Origin: Burkholderiaceae bacterium
GTDB taxonomy: Bacteria > Pseudomonadota > Gammaproteobacteria > Burkholderiales > Burkholderiaceae
Assembly (NCBI GenBank): GCA_947448695.1
Contig: CANFOL010000012.1
Span: 1 to 64,000, forward strand
Direction: 5' to 3'
DNA length: 64,000 bases
The position numbers and the translations under genes were made by a program. Below, piece by piece: positions 25,316-34,382 of this stretch; the stretch's first letter is position 1, and each line of letters starts with the position of its first letter. Under the pieces are notes generated by a model that saw only the letters and a program-made list of their open reading frames with translations, had not been told where the DNA came from and made no database searches.

Positions 25316-26278
25316 TTGAGATACAAATCTTTCTTGTTTATCTTTATAAATATTTTAATTATTGATTTGGTATGTAGTAATCCATTATTAGCTCAGGATT
25401 ATCCAAATAAACCGATTCGGATTATTACCGGCTCAAGCCCTGATTTTCCAGTAAGAATTTATGGAAAAAAAATGACTGAAGCTTGGGGACAGCAAATCAT
25501 TGCAGAGTCTATTCCTACAGCCAGTGGAAAAATTGCTGCCGAAACCGTTGCAAGGTCTAAGCCAGATGGTTATACATTACTTAATGCTGTTCCTAGCCTT
25601 ATGATTGCGAATGCAGTTCAAGGTAATTATCCTGATTTGAGCAAAGACTTTACACCTGTAGCCATCACTAATTTATTGCCGTTTGTGTTTGTGGTTGCAA
25701 AAGATATTGAAGTTAATACAGTAGAAGCTTTTATTAAATTGGTCAAATCTCAGCCAGGAAAAATAAATTATGGTGCGACCAATGGAACCTTTCCTCATTT
25801 GGCTATTGAACTATTTAAATCAATGACTAAAACGGATTTTTTTCACATTCCTTTTAAAAATACAAACGATACAGCACTTGCTTTAGTTTCAGGACAAGTT
25901 CAAGTCACAGTGATACCCTATGGCAGTGTTGCAGCTTTACATCAAAGTGGGAAAGTAGTCGTTTTAGCTGTGACATCAAGTGATCGATCACCGTTACTCC
26001 CAGATATTCCTACCCTATCTGAGTCGGGTCTAAAAGGATATAACTTGTTAGGTTGGAATGCATTTGTTGCCCCAATTGGTACACCCACTGAAACGATTCA
26101 TCAATTAAACACTCATATTCGAAAGTCTTTTAAAGACCCCGAGGTTATTAAACAATTAAATGCAATTGGAAATGATCCTGGATTAGACTTAAGCCCTCAA
26201 CAACTTGGAGATTTTTTTAAAGCAGAAGTTTCAAAATGGAACAAGTTAGTTAACGAGGTTAAGATAAAAATTGATTAA
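25316..26278 (+). CDS. Bug-family tripartite tricarboxylate transporter receptor
   Basis: 320 residues starting at TTG 25316 after AAGGAGATAA, with a signal peptide ending near LLAQDYPNKPIRII. The usual PFPPGG loop is diverged (TGSSPDFPVRIYGKKM), suggesting a different ligand from the other receptors in the window. Follows the VOC gene at 24762 in a likely operon. Confidence 0.9.
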   Translation: MRYKSFLFIFINILIIDLVCSNPLLAQDYPNKPIRIITGSSPDFPVRIYGKKMTEAWGQQIIAESIPTASGKIAAETVARSKPDGYTLLNAVPSLMIANAVQGNYPDLSKDFTPVAITNLLPFVFVVAKDIEVNTVEAFIKLVKSQPGKINYGATNGTFPHLAIELFKSMTKTDFFHIPFKNTNDTALALVSGQVQVTVIPYGSVAALHQSGKVVVLAVTSSDRSPLLPDIPTLSESGLKGYNLLGWNAFVAPIGTPTETIHQLNTHIRKSFKDPEVIKQLNAIGNDPGLDLSPQQLGDFFKAEVSKWNKLVNEVKIKID

Positions 26279-26421
26279 ATGTTGTTGGTTATGAATGCAC
26301 GATTAGGCATAGCTGATTTTTTAAATGAAATACCATGGTAATTTGATAATAAACTACTCAATATGGTTCAAGAGATTAATACTAAACTCATGACTGATTA
26401 AGCGAGTATGAAAATAAAGAG

Positions 26422-28089
26422 ATGAAAAAAATGAATAAACTATTTCTCACACTATTGTCTTTACTACTTGTTTCTTGCAAAAGTATGGTTCAAGATGTCT
26501 CGAAGACTGGACCAGAATTAGTTGTACTGAACGCTAAAGTGCTCACAGTAGATACAAGGTATCCAAGAGCAGAGGCTTTTGCAGTTCAAGCGGGGAAATT
26601 TATTCAAGTCGGCAGTAATAATGAAATACAGAAACTAATTCGAGACAACACAAAAGTCATCGATGCCAGGAATAAAACGATTATTCCTGGATTAAATGAT
26701 GGTCATATCCATATGGTTCGAGCTGGAATGTATTGGCCATATGAAGTTCGATTAGATGAAGCGACGAATCTAGCAGATATACTTCAGCTCATTCGTGAGC
26801 GTGCAAAAAATACCCCCAAGGGCACGTGGATTCTAACTCTAGGAGGATGGCATCCAAGTCAAATTAAAGAAGGTCGGATGCCGACATTGGCTGAACTAGA
26901 TCAGGCCGCACCTGATCACCCAGTCTACATTCAAGCATTAAGGGAAATAGGGCAAATGAATTCCCGAGCGATACAGAAAAGTAGCATCACAGGAATAACG
27001 CCAATGCCTGCTGGAGTGAGTATTGGCAAAGAGACTAATGGTGATTTTAATGGTTTGATTAAAGGCTTTAATGGTCAAGTGTTAGCGCTTAGACAATTTC
27101 CAAAATTAAGTTTAGATGAAAAAATTGAAGGATTAGTTTTAGCAATGAAGGACTTTAACCAAGCAGGTTTGACAAGTGTCGGTGAGACATTTGGGATTGG
27201 AGTTGATGAGGGAGATTATGACATTTTGTTTGAGGCCTGGCGACGCAAGCGCATGAGCGTTCGAGTAGGATTGCATTTCCCAACCGTCAACTATAAAGAT
27301 GCCCAAAAATGGATTGCTAACTCTGTCAAAGGTAAAAGTGATGACATGTTGCTCCTCAATGGACTAGGAGAAGGTGTTTTAAATTCGGTAGGAGATGGCT
27401 ATTTTCCAAAACAATTTCCGATTAGTAACGATGCAAAAGAAGAACTTCGCCAAATCGTTGCTTTGGGCGTTCCTGATAAGATTAACTTTCAATTTCATGC
27501 AACCCTAGAAACGACGATGAATGATATGTTAGATTCATTAGAAGCGGTTGATCAAAAGACATCAATTAAAGATATGCGAATTACCTTTTTGCATGCTGAG
27601 CAAATCACACCTGCGATTATGGCAAGGATGAAGAAGTTGGGTATGGGAATACAGATGCAAAATCGACAATCTTTAGGAAGTGATTTGATGAAGACCAATT
27701 GGGGTGATAGGGCAATTGATAGCCCACCAGTTAAATCCGTCTATCAAAGTGGTATTCCATTAGCCGGTGGAACTGACGGCACTACATCATCCTCTTACCG
27801 ACCTTTTATCTCATTACACTGGTTAATCTCAGGTAAAAATTGGCGGGGTGATGTGGTCAGACCTACGCAAAAACTCACTCGAGAAGAAGCGCTTAAAATC
27901 TATACCCATGGAGGCGCTTGGTTTACTTGGGAGGAGAATAAAAAAGGCATCATAGCAAAAGACATGCTTGCCGATTTTGTTGTTTTAGATAAAGACTACT
28001 TAACCATTCCAGAAGAAGAGATTCAGTTTATCAAGCCCCTCTTGACTGTTGTTGGGGGTCGAGTCGTGTATGAGTCAAAAACTCCCTAA
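26422..28089 (+). CDS. Amidohydrolase family lipoprotein (YtcJ-like)
   Basis: A 555-residue metal-dependent hydrolase of the urease/dihydroorotase superfamily. The N-terminus is a lipoprotein signal ([15 protein letters not shown], lipobox LVSC), so the enzyme should be anchored in the envelope, unusual compared with cytoplasmic members. The metal site begins with NDGHIHM, and the late conserved Asp lies in AGGTDGTTSSSYRPF. ATG 26422 and 26431 are both possible starts. Probably hydrolyses an amide, formamide or N-acyl compound; substrate unknown. Downstream of the VOC/receptor pair, 143 nt away. Confidence 0.85.
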   Translation: MKKMNKLFLTLLSLLLVSCKSMVQDVSKTGPELVVLNAKVLTVDTRYPRAEAFAVQAGKFIQVGSNNEIQKLIRDNTKVIDARNKTIIPGLNDGHIHMVRAGMYWPYEVRLDEATNLADILQLIRERAKNTPKGTWILTLGGWHPSQIKEGRMPTLAELDQAAPDHPVYIQALREIGQMNSRAIQKSSITGITPMPAGVSIGKETNGDFNGLIKGFNGQVLALRQFPKLSLDEKIEGLVLAMKDFNQAGLTSVGETFGIGVDEGDYDILFEAWRRKRMSVRVGLHFPTVNYKDAQKWIANSVKGKSDDMLLLNGLGEGVLNSVGDGYFPKQFPISNDAKEELRQIVALGVPDKINFQFHATLETTMNDMLDSLEAVDQKTSIKDMRITFLHAEQITPAIMARMKKLGMGIQMQNRQSLGSDLMKTNWGDRAIDSPPVKSVYQSGIPLAGGTDGTTSSSYRPFISLHWLISGKNWRGDVVRPTQKLTREEALKIYTHGGAWFTWEENKKGIIAKDMLADFVVLDKDYLTIPEEEIQFIKPLLTVVGGRVVYESKTP

Positions 28090-28107
28090 AACTTTTTAAG
28101 CTTCAAC

Positions 28108-28224
28108 ATGGAAATGGAAAAAGTAGGTATTCGTGAATTTCGATCTGGACTAGCTGAATTCATCGCTTCTAATTCAGTGGTTGCAATCACTCTATATAGT
28201 CAACTGCAGACTATTTTTTCATGA
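28108..28224 (+). pseudogene. Truncated Phd/YefM-type antitoxin
   Basis: A 38-codon frame starts MEMEKVGIREFRSGLAEFIA and then SNSVVAIT, the standard N-terminal DNA-binding strand-helix of Phd/YefM antitoxins, normally followed by a conserved RHG(Q)...Y segment and about 50 more residues. Here the frame switches to unrelated sequence after VAIT and stops within the 3' end of the opposite-strand dehydrogenase gene. No toxin gene is next to it. Remnant of a toxin-antitoxin locus. Confidence 0.6.
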
Positions 28225-29287
28225 CCCCTTGGATCGTAAGTAACATTTCCTGAGCATCTAGCAAACCATTCATCCGAGATCCACCGCCTAAATGAGGCGT
28301 CAGAATCACTTGATGCATGTCGAGTAAAGGTTCATTTTCTGCCGCAGGCTCTGTATAGTGCACATCGGATGCTGCTCCTGCAAGACGCCCAGTCTGTAAA
28401 GCCTCTACTAAAGCGTCATGACTCACAATCGGAGCTCTTGAAGTATTAATTAAAAAAGACCCTTTTGGCATGAGTGCTAAAGATGATGCATTGACCAAGT
28501 CTTTCGTTGCTTCGGAGAAAGGCACATGAACACTGACAAAGGTCGACTCAGAAAATAAGTTTGTAAATGAGCGGTACTCAACCCCTAAACGGGACTCTTC
28601 CTCAGGACTGAGAGCTTGACGTTTGTGGTACAGAACTTTCATACCAAAAGCTTTTGCCATTATTGCAACTTCTTGACCAATCTCACCACAACCAAGCAAG
28701 CCCAAAGTACAGCCCCTCAGAGTCAATAGCTGCGGTACTCGGGCAAAATTAGCCCCCGCAGTATGACGCGTATCGTAAGGCCTAAATCCAAAGTTGGCAG
28801 CGGCTAAACGATCTTTCGTGATTAAGCCATTAATTAACGGCAACCTTTTAGCAAGCGCTAAGATACACATCATCGTATGTTCAGCCATTGCCGTATTGGT
28901 TCTTCTACGTAGCGTAAATAAAGGCATGCCATGATCTTTGCAGGCTTGCTGATCGATATTGTCCAGATTCGTACCAAATTTATAGACAACAGATAATTGT
29001 TTGCCCATCTCAAGTTCAGTTTTACCAACCTGTAAACTTTCAACAATCAAAATATGTGCATCTGGCAAATATTGATGCATCTCTTCTTGACTATTAATCA
29101 GCTTTACGTCTGCTGGGTACAACTGATCTAAAGATCCCCGAATGGCACTAAGCCAACCCGGAAAATCGGGTTGGTCCGTGGAGTTAAAGTCAGCAAAAGC
29201 GTCTAAGCGCTCTTGACTTGTTGCTTGACTCAGAATCACTTGAACCAAACGGAGAATACGATCTTCTTCTACTAAAATGCATGGCAT
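28211..29287 (-). CDS. D-isomer-specific 2-hydroxyacid dehydrogenase
   Basis: 358 residues, NAD(P)-dependent oxidoreductase interconverting a 2-keto acid and a D-2-hydroxy acid. The nucleotide-binding fold shows GLLGCGEIGQEVAIMAKAFG; catalytic Arg is in NTSRAPIV, Glu in YTEPAAENEPLL and His in LTPHLGGGS. Last gene of the receptor-MmgE/PrpD-dehydrogenase operon, 31 nt after the PrpD-like gene. Confidence 0.92.
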   Translation of the reverse strand: MPCILVEEDRILRLVQVILSQATSQERLDAFADFNSTDQPDFPGWLSAIRGSLDQLYPADVKLINSQEEMHQYLPDAHILIVESLQVGKTELEMGKQLSVVYKFGTNLDNIDQQACKDHGMPLFTLRRRTNTAMAEHTMMCILALAKRLPLINGLITKDRLAAANFGFRPYDTRHTAGANFARVPQLLTLRGCTLGLLGCGEIGQEVAIMAKAFGMKVLYHKRQALSPEEESRLGVEYRSFTNLFSESTFVSVHVPFSEATKDLVNASSLALMPKGSFLINTSRAPIVSHDALVEALQTGRLAGAASDVHYTEPAAENEPLLDMHQVILTPHLGGGSRMNGLLDAQEMLLTIQGVMKK

Positions 29288-29318
29288 AACAAACCCTTTT
29301 TAAATAGTGGTGCGATGA

Positions 29319-30701
29319 TTACACAGTAACCAACTGCATAAGTGTTCGAATCGAATGTTTGCCGTCCTGCATATAGGCCAGAGTATCTTTGGCGCGATCT
29401 AATGACATATGCATCTTTGCACAGTCAAGAAATTTTTGTTTCAAGTCAGTTTCAGATGCTGGATTTTTCGGTGAACCCTTATGAATCGGAACAGTCTCAG
29501 AGAAGATTTGTCCATCAAGTGTTTCAATGACGAGAGTTACAGGTTGCGCAAAGGGAGCTTTTCTAACCTCAGGAATATCTTCCGACAGATGAGGTGGAAC
29601 GTTTACTTCAATTAAATCAATGATGCTTGTAATTTCTGGACGGTTGACCATCGCATCACTAAAAGAATGCAGAGTAGGTCTGCCGTCTAAGAGGCTTGTA
29701 GCGATGCAGTACTGTAAAGAAGCTTTTGCTTGAAGACCATTGGTTGGATGGGTATGAATCAACGTTCTTGGAAATAAAAAGCTCACATCACAACGAATTG
29801 ATTTGATATCTTTAGGCAAAATATGATGACGATCCTGAATCGCTAATGCACAGTCAACCGCAAAGAGAGGGGGACGACCACAAGGGTAGAGCTTAAATGT
29901 CGCGCCTGGTGAGACAATCATGAAAGGTTTACCCCACTCATTTAAGTTCTGCTCGAGTAAATCAGATGTCCATTCTCTAGAAAAAACCTCACCTAGATTC
30001 ATGGGGCCATCAAAAATTTGAGGATCACCTGTAAACCCTTTTTGCGCAAGTTGTGCGGCTCGAACACCATTACTTGCAGCCATACCGCTATGCATCGACA
30101 TCGTCATGGTTCCAAAATTACGACGTACACCACCCATCATGGAAGTAACTATACCTAGTGCATGAGCCATTTTTTCATCACTTAGTTTTAAGAGGATGCC
30201 ACTTGCTACAACCGCAGCTAAAGTACCTTGCGTCGCAGTTGCGTGCCAACCCATTTCATAATGCGAAGGATTGATTAGAGTACCCAGTCTACATTCCACT
30301 TCATAGCCAATCACAAAAGCCTTAAGTGCTTCATCAATTGTTTGATTATTGAGTTCAGCTAAAGCCAAAACCGCAGGTAGGAGCGGTCCAGAAGGATGGC
30401 CGCGCATTTCTGCTTGGTTGTCATCAAATAACTGCAGACTAATCATCGTGCCATTGACTAAAGCAACATCAGCTGGACGGGATTTTTCACCATAACCAAT
30501 CACCGTACTTTGACCCTGCGCCGATGGCTCAATGGTCAGTGATCGTAATATATTAATGGGCTCTTCTTGATACGCAGTCAGAGCCGTCGCTAAACTATCA
30601 ACCAGACATTTACGTGCCGCATTGATTTCTAGTTCACCGATTTGTTGAGGTAATTGATGTAAGCAAGTATGGATGAGTTTTTGGGTAATATGTTGCAACA
30701 C
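29319..30701 (-). CDS. MmgE/PrpD family protein
   Basis: 460 residues, all-helical N-terminal domain plus a C-terminal lid, the fold of 2-methylcitrate dehydratase and cis-aconitate decarboxylase. Recognisable stretches are KCLVDSLATALTAYQEE and GHPSGPLLPAVLALAE. Members remote from prp genes usually act on other tricarboxylic or unsaturated acids; the adjacent receptor and 2-hydroxyacid dehydrogenase suggest a short pathway for an imported carboxylic acid. Confidence 0.9.
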   Translation of the reverse strand: MLQHITQKLIHTCLHQLPQQIGELEINAARKCLVDSLATALTAYQEEPINILRSLTIEPSAQGQSTVIGYGEKSRPADVALVNGTMISLQLFDDNQAEMRGHPSGPLLPAVLALAELNNQTIDEALKAFVIGYEVECRLGTLINPSHYEMGWHATATQGTLAAVVASGILLKLSDEKMAHALGIVTSMMGGVRRNFGTMTMSMHSGMAASNGVRAAQLAQKGFTGDPQIFDGPMNLGEVFSREWTSDLLEQNLNEWGKPFMIVSPGATFKLYPCGRPPLFAVDCALAIQDRHHILPKDIKSIRCDVSFLFPRTLIHTHPTNGLQAKASLQYCIATSLLDGRPTLHSFSDAMVNRPEITSIIDLIEVNVPPHLSEDIPEVRKAPFAQPVTLVIETLDGQIFSETVPIHKGSPKNPASETDLKQKFLDCAKMHMSLDRAKDTLAYMQDGKHSIRTLMQLVTV

Positions 30702-30734
30702 AATCTCCTATTGATTCTTCATGGTTGTTCAGAT

Positions 30735-31751
30735 TTAATCCGTTGTAATGTTGGACTCTTTAATAATTTTTGACCACTTCGCTATATCTTTTTGGATAAA
30801 GTCTTTAAATTGTGTGGGAGTATACGTCGGCATCTGTTCAAAACCTTCTTTAAAAAGACGCTCTTTTACATCGGGCAGTTTCATGATGGCGTAGATTTCA
30901 GCATTCATTTTGTTAACAATGTCTGCGGGAGTATTGGGTGGTGCAAAGACACCTAACCAGTTACTTGCTTCGAAACCATTTAAGCCGCTTGATGCAATGG
31001 TTGGTATTTTAGGCGCAAGCGGGGAAGGTTTTAAACTCGAAACACCAATTGCGGTGAGCTTACCTGATTCGAGGAAAGGTAAGACAGAAGTCAATCCCAT
31101 GAGCATGACTTGCACATTGCCGCCAAGAAGATCATTAATCGCTGGTGCCGCCCCCTTGTAGGGAATACGTGTTATTTGCACACCCGCTAATCGGTTAAAT
31201 TGCTCCATCGATAAATGACTCGTACTCCCATTACCAGAACTTGCATAGTTCAGTTTTCCAGGATTTTCTTTTGCGAATTGAATCAGTTCATTGATACTTT
31301 TGATATTCAGAGAAGGGTTAACGACCATTACACTCGAGAGTGTTGAAGTCAGAATGACAGAAGATAAATTTTTCAGAGGATCAAATGAGGAGTTACTAAA
31401 AATAGGATTCACGCTAATCGGACCCGATGTCGTGTATAAAAACGTATAGCCGTCGGCAGGCGCTCTTGCAACGAATTCAGCGCCAATACTGCCACCTGCA
31501 CCAGGACGATTATCAATAATCACAGGTTGTTTCCAGCGAGTACTTAATTTTTGACCAACAATACGCGCTTGCACATCTGCAGGCCCACCTGGTGGAAATG
31601 GCACAATGAATTGAATCTGTTTATTTGGATATGTAGCTTGAGTTTGAGATTGCGCACTTTGACTAAAAAGAAAAGCCATACCGTACGAAGCCAATATAGC
31701 CAAAACAAGTAATTTGTTACGAATGCAATAAACAAATTGATCTGATATCAA
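30735..31751 (-). CDS. Bug-family tripartite tricarboxylate transporter receptor
   Basis: 338 residues with a long signal peptide (hydrophobic LLVLAILASYGMAFLF), then TYPNKQIQFIVPFPPGGPAD and the DNRPGAGGSIGAEFVA signature of periplasmic Bug receptors. It is the promoter-proximal gene of the operon with the MmgE/PrpD and dehydrogenase genes, 33 nt upstream, so it likely feeds them. Confidence 0.94.
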   Translation of the reverse strand: MISDQFVYCIRNKLLVLAILASYGMAFLFSQSAQSQTQATYPNKQIQFIVPFPPGGPADVQARIVGQKLSTRWKQPVIIDNRPGAGGSIGAEFVARAPADGYTFLYTTSGPISVNPIFSNSSFDPLKNLSSVILTSTLSSVMVVNPSLNIKSINELIQFAKENPGKLNYASSGNGSTSHLSMEQFNRLAGVQITRIPYKGAAPAINDLLGGNVQVMLMGLTSVLPFLESGKLTAIGVSSLKPSPLAPKIPTIASSGLNGFEASNWLGVFAPPNTPADIVNKMNAEIYAIMKLPDVKERLFKEGFEQMPTYTPTQFKDFIQKDIAKWSKIIKESNITTD

Positions 31752-32019
31752 TGTAAAGTCTCCAAGATATTAATGAGTGTTTGATCATTATCGCAAATTA
31801 ATAAGAATCTGCCTTAAAACCTTTCGATTACGAATCGGGAAATTGCCATACCAAAGCCCAATCAATCTCTCTAGAATAACTTAGGATTTTTCATCTTGAT
31901 TGGAGCAGTCATACCTATAGCAATCAGATGCGCATGCACTCACGGATTCATGGATTTATCACAAGGTGTAATAAAATGGATTCAAACATCAATAACATCT
32001 TCTATTCGAGACCATCCCC

Positions 32020-33000
32020 ATGCTGAAAAAACTCCCCCGTCATTTGTTCTGGAAATTGTTATTCGCAGCCATCTTATCTCCCGGCTTGGCGAGTGCTGAT
32101 AATGCCTATCCCAATCGTGCAGTTCGATTAGTGATTCCTTTTGCTACTGGGGGTAGTAATGATATTGTGGGGCGTTTTATTGCGGATCAATTACAAAAGC
32201 GCTTAGGAGAGCCCTTTGTCGTGGATAACCGTGGCGGGGCAGGTGGTACCTTGGGTACCGACTTAGTCGCCAAGTCTAAGCCCGATGGTTATACCCTACT
32301 ATTAATTTCTACACCCCATACCGCAAATGCTTCTTTGTATAAAAAATTAGCCTATAACCCGATCAAAGATTTTTCTCCGATAGCAAGACTAGGCTCTGCT
32401 CCGCAAGTAATAAGCGTGTATCCTGGATTGCCCGTCAAAACCCTCCCCGAGTTGATAGCCTATGTCAAAGCTAGACCAGGCCAAGTCAATTTTGTTTCTT
32501 CAGGGGTTGGTAGTTCCCAGCATTTAGTAAGCGAAATGTTTGCAAGTCAAGCTGGTTTGCAATTGGTTCACGTCCCATACAAAGGCGCAGGTGCAGCTCT
32601 TGCCGATGTGGCTGCTGGTCATGCTCAAATTTCAGTTGGTACCATTTTGCAAGGCTTACCATTGATTAAGGCCGATCGTTTACGCCCCCTTGCCGTGAGT
32701 GGCAATAAACGTCAGCCCGTGCTTCCGGATGTTCCTACGGCTGCTGAAGTCGGCCTCAAAGGATATGATGCAGATAATTGGTGGGGCATATTGGCGCCAG
32801 CAGGCACCCCTGCTGAAGTGATACAAAAGTTGTCGACGACCATTGCAGATATTTTATCTAAACCAGAGACTATTAAAAAATTAGCCGATGAAAGTGCCAC
32901 AGTTGCCTATTTGGGCCCTGATGAGTTTGGTAAGTTTATGGAAACAGAATCTCAAAAATGGGCACAACTGATTAAAAACCTAAAGATACAACCTGAGTAA
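32020..33000 (+). CDS. Bug-family tripartite tricarboxylate transporter receptor
   Basis: 326 residues: signal peptide MLKKLPRHLFWKLLFAAILS... cleaved near GLASA-DN, then YPNRAVRLVIPFATGGSNDI (PFPPGG reads PFATGG) and DNRGGAGGTLGTDLVAKSKPDG. It lies 14 nt before an enolase-superfamily gene and is divergent from the receptor at 30735, with a 268-bp shared upstream region. Confidence 0.94.
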   Translation: MLKKLPRHLFWKLLFAAILSPGLASADNAYPNRAVRLVIPFATGGSNDIVGRFIADQLQKRLGEPFVVDNRGGAGGTLGTDLVAKSKPDGYTLLLISTPHTANASLYKKLAYNPIKDFSPIARLGSAPQVISVYPGLPVKTLPELIAYVKARPGQVNFVSSGVGSSQHLVSEMFASQAGLQLVHVPYKGAGAALADVAAGHAQISVGTILQGLPLIKADRLRPLAVSGNKRQPVLPDVPTAAEVGLKGYDADNWWGILAPAGTPAEVIQKLSTTIADILSKPETIKKLADESATVAYLGPDEFGKFMETESQKWAQLIKNLKIQPE

Positions 33001-33014
33001 ATTGATAGAAGAAC

Positions 33015-34139
33015 ATGATGAAAGCAAAAATAACGCGGATTGAGACTATTCCTTTAAAAGTCAAAATGGAAAAAGTTGCGACGGGCTCAACCTTGAAACT
33101 GTCCCATCGTTGCACGATTTTGACCCGTATCCATACGGATACTGGAGTGATTGGCGAATGTTTTAATGGCAATGACGATGCCTTGCAAGCATCTGTGATT
33201 CAAATGATTCAAGAAGAAATGGCACCCATGTTAATTGGTCATGAAGTGGCAGCCATTGAAGATGCTTGGTTATTAACGCGCAAAGCCACAGAGCCATTTT
33301 TACGCGATCGCCGTATTGCACTTCGTGCACAGTCATGTATTGATAGTGCTTTGCATGACGCCATCGGTAAGCTCGTCAATCTTCCCATCAATGTTTTATG
33401 GGGTGGTGCAAAAAAACAGATACGGGTATTTGCCATTGGCGGTTACTACCGCGAAAAAGATGATTTAGTTGGACTACAACAAGAAGTCGAAGAACTCAAA
33501 GCATTTGGGATACATGGACTTAAATTAAAGATGGGTGGTAAGAGCCCAAAAGAAGATGCATTGCGTGCTGAGACGGTTCGCAAAGCTGGCGGTGATGATT
33601 TTATTTTGGGCTGTGATGCCAATCAAGCTTGGAGCCTTGCGCAGGCCCTTGAGTTTGCCAAAATCACCAAAGATCTCAATCTCACTTGGTTGGAAGAGCC
33701 TTGTAAATGGGATAACGACCGTGCAGAAATGGCTTTAGTTCGCTCGATTACAGGGGTTCCTATTTCTGCAGGTCAAAGTGAATTAACACGATTTGGTTGT
33801 CGTGATTTAATGCAGGCGAATGCCATTGATATTTGTAATTTTGATGGCAGTTGGGGTGGGGGGCCAACAGAGTGGCGCAGAGTAGCACATATTGCTCATG
33901 CTTTTGGAGTCAAAGTGATGCAACATCTTGAGCCACAGTTTGGATTGATGATGTCAGCAGGTGTACCAAATGGAACTTACGGCGAAGTCATGCTCCCATG
34001 GCGTGACCCTTTCTTTTATCGCTTAATTGCGAATCAAGCTAAAGAGCCCTTCAAAGATGGAATGTATACATTACCCACTGAACCTGGATGGGGGATGGTC
34101 ATTGATCAGGATTATTTACAATCAGTCATAATCGATTGA
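33015..34139 (+). CDS. Mandelate racemase/muconate lactonizing enzyme family protein (enolase superfamily)
   Basis: 374 residues: N-terminal capping domain, then the (beta/alpha)7-beta barrel. The general base region is GLKLKMGG (KxK type), and metal ligands lie at GCDANQAW (Asp), WLEEP (Glu) and ISAGQSEL (Glu). A His near the end of the barrel is seen in VKVMQHLEPQ. Such enzymes abstract a proton next to a carboxylate and racemise or dehydrate acids such as sugar acids. Paired with the receptor 14 nt upstream. Confidence 0.92.
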   Translation: MMKAKITRIETIPLKVKMEKVATGSTLKLSHRCTILTRIHTDTGVIGECFNGNDDALQASVIQMIQEEMAPMLIGHEVAAIEDAWLLTRKATEPFLRDRRIALRAQSCIDSALHDAIGKLVNLPINVLWGGAKKQIRVFAIGGYYREKDDLVGLQQEVEELKAFGIHGLKLKMGGKSPKEDALRAETVRKAGGDDFILGCDANQAWSLAQALEFAKITKDLNLTWLEEPCKWDNDRAEMALVRSITGVPISAGQSELTRFGCRDLMQANAIDICNFDGSWGGGPTEWRRVAHIAHAFGVKVMQHLEPQFGLMMSAGVPNGTYGEVMLPWRDPFFYRLIANQAKEPFKDGMYTLPTEPGWGMVIDQDYLQSVIID

Positions 34140-34344
34140 GCAAATACAAAGTTTGCAATAAATAAAAAACATAATATAAGAAATATTTTCATGATTCAAT
34201 CTTCATACAATAATGATAAAAATATAGGATTGATATGAAATTAAAGAACTCATTCTATTAAACATAGTTAATAAAATGATATGAGGTCATCCAGCTTACT
34301 AGAGGCAAAGTCCTTTATCCACCGATACTATGAAAGTTAGAATA

Positions 34345-34376
34345 CAAGCTTGAAGGGTGTATACCCAACAAGCTTG
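34345..34376. terminator. Inverted repeat between convergent genes
   Basis: CAAGCTT (34345-34351) pairs with AAGCTTG (34370-34376), and inside it GGGT pairs with ACCC around GTAT, giving a two-part hairpin just before the stop of the molybdenum hydroxylase gene. Placement suggests a transcription end point; no T run follows. Confidence 0.45.
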
Positions 34377-34382
34377 TGTCCA

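Noticed and set aside
29342-29370. GTTCGAATC string resembling a tRNA T-loop
   Set aside because: No acceptor, D or anticodon arm can be built around it; it lies inside the MmgE/PrpD gene.
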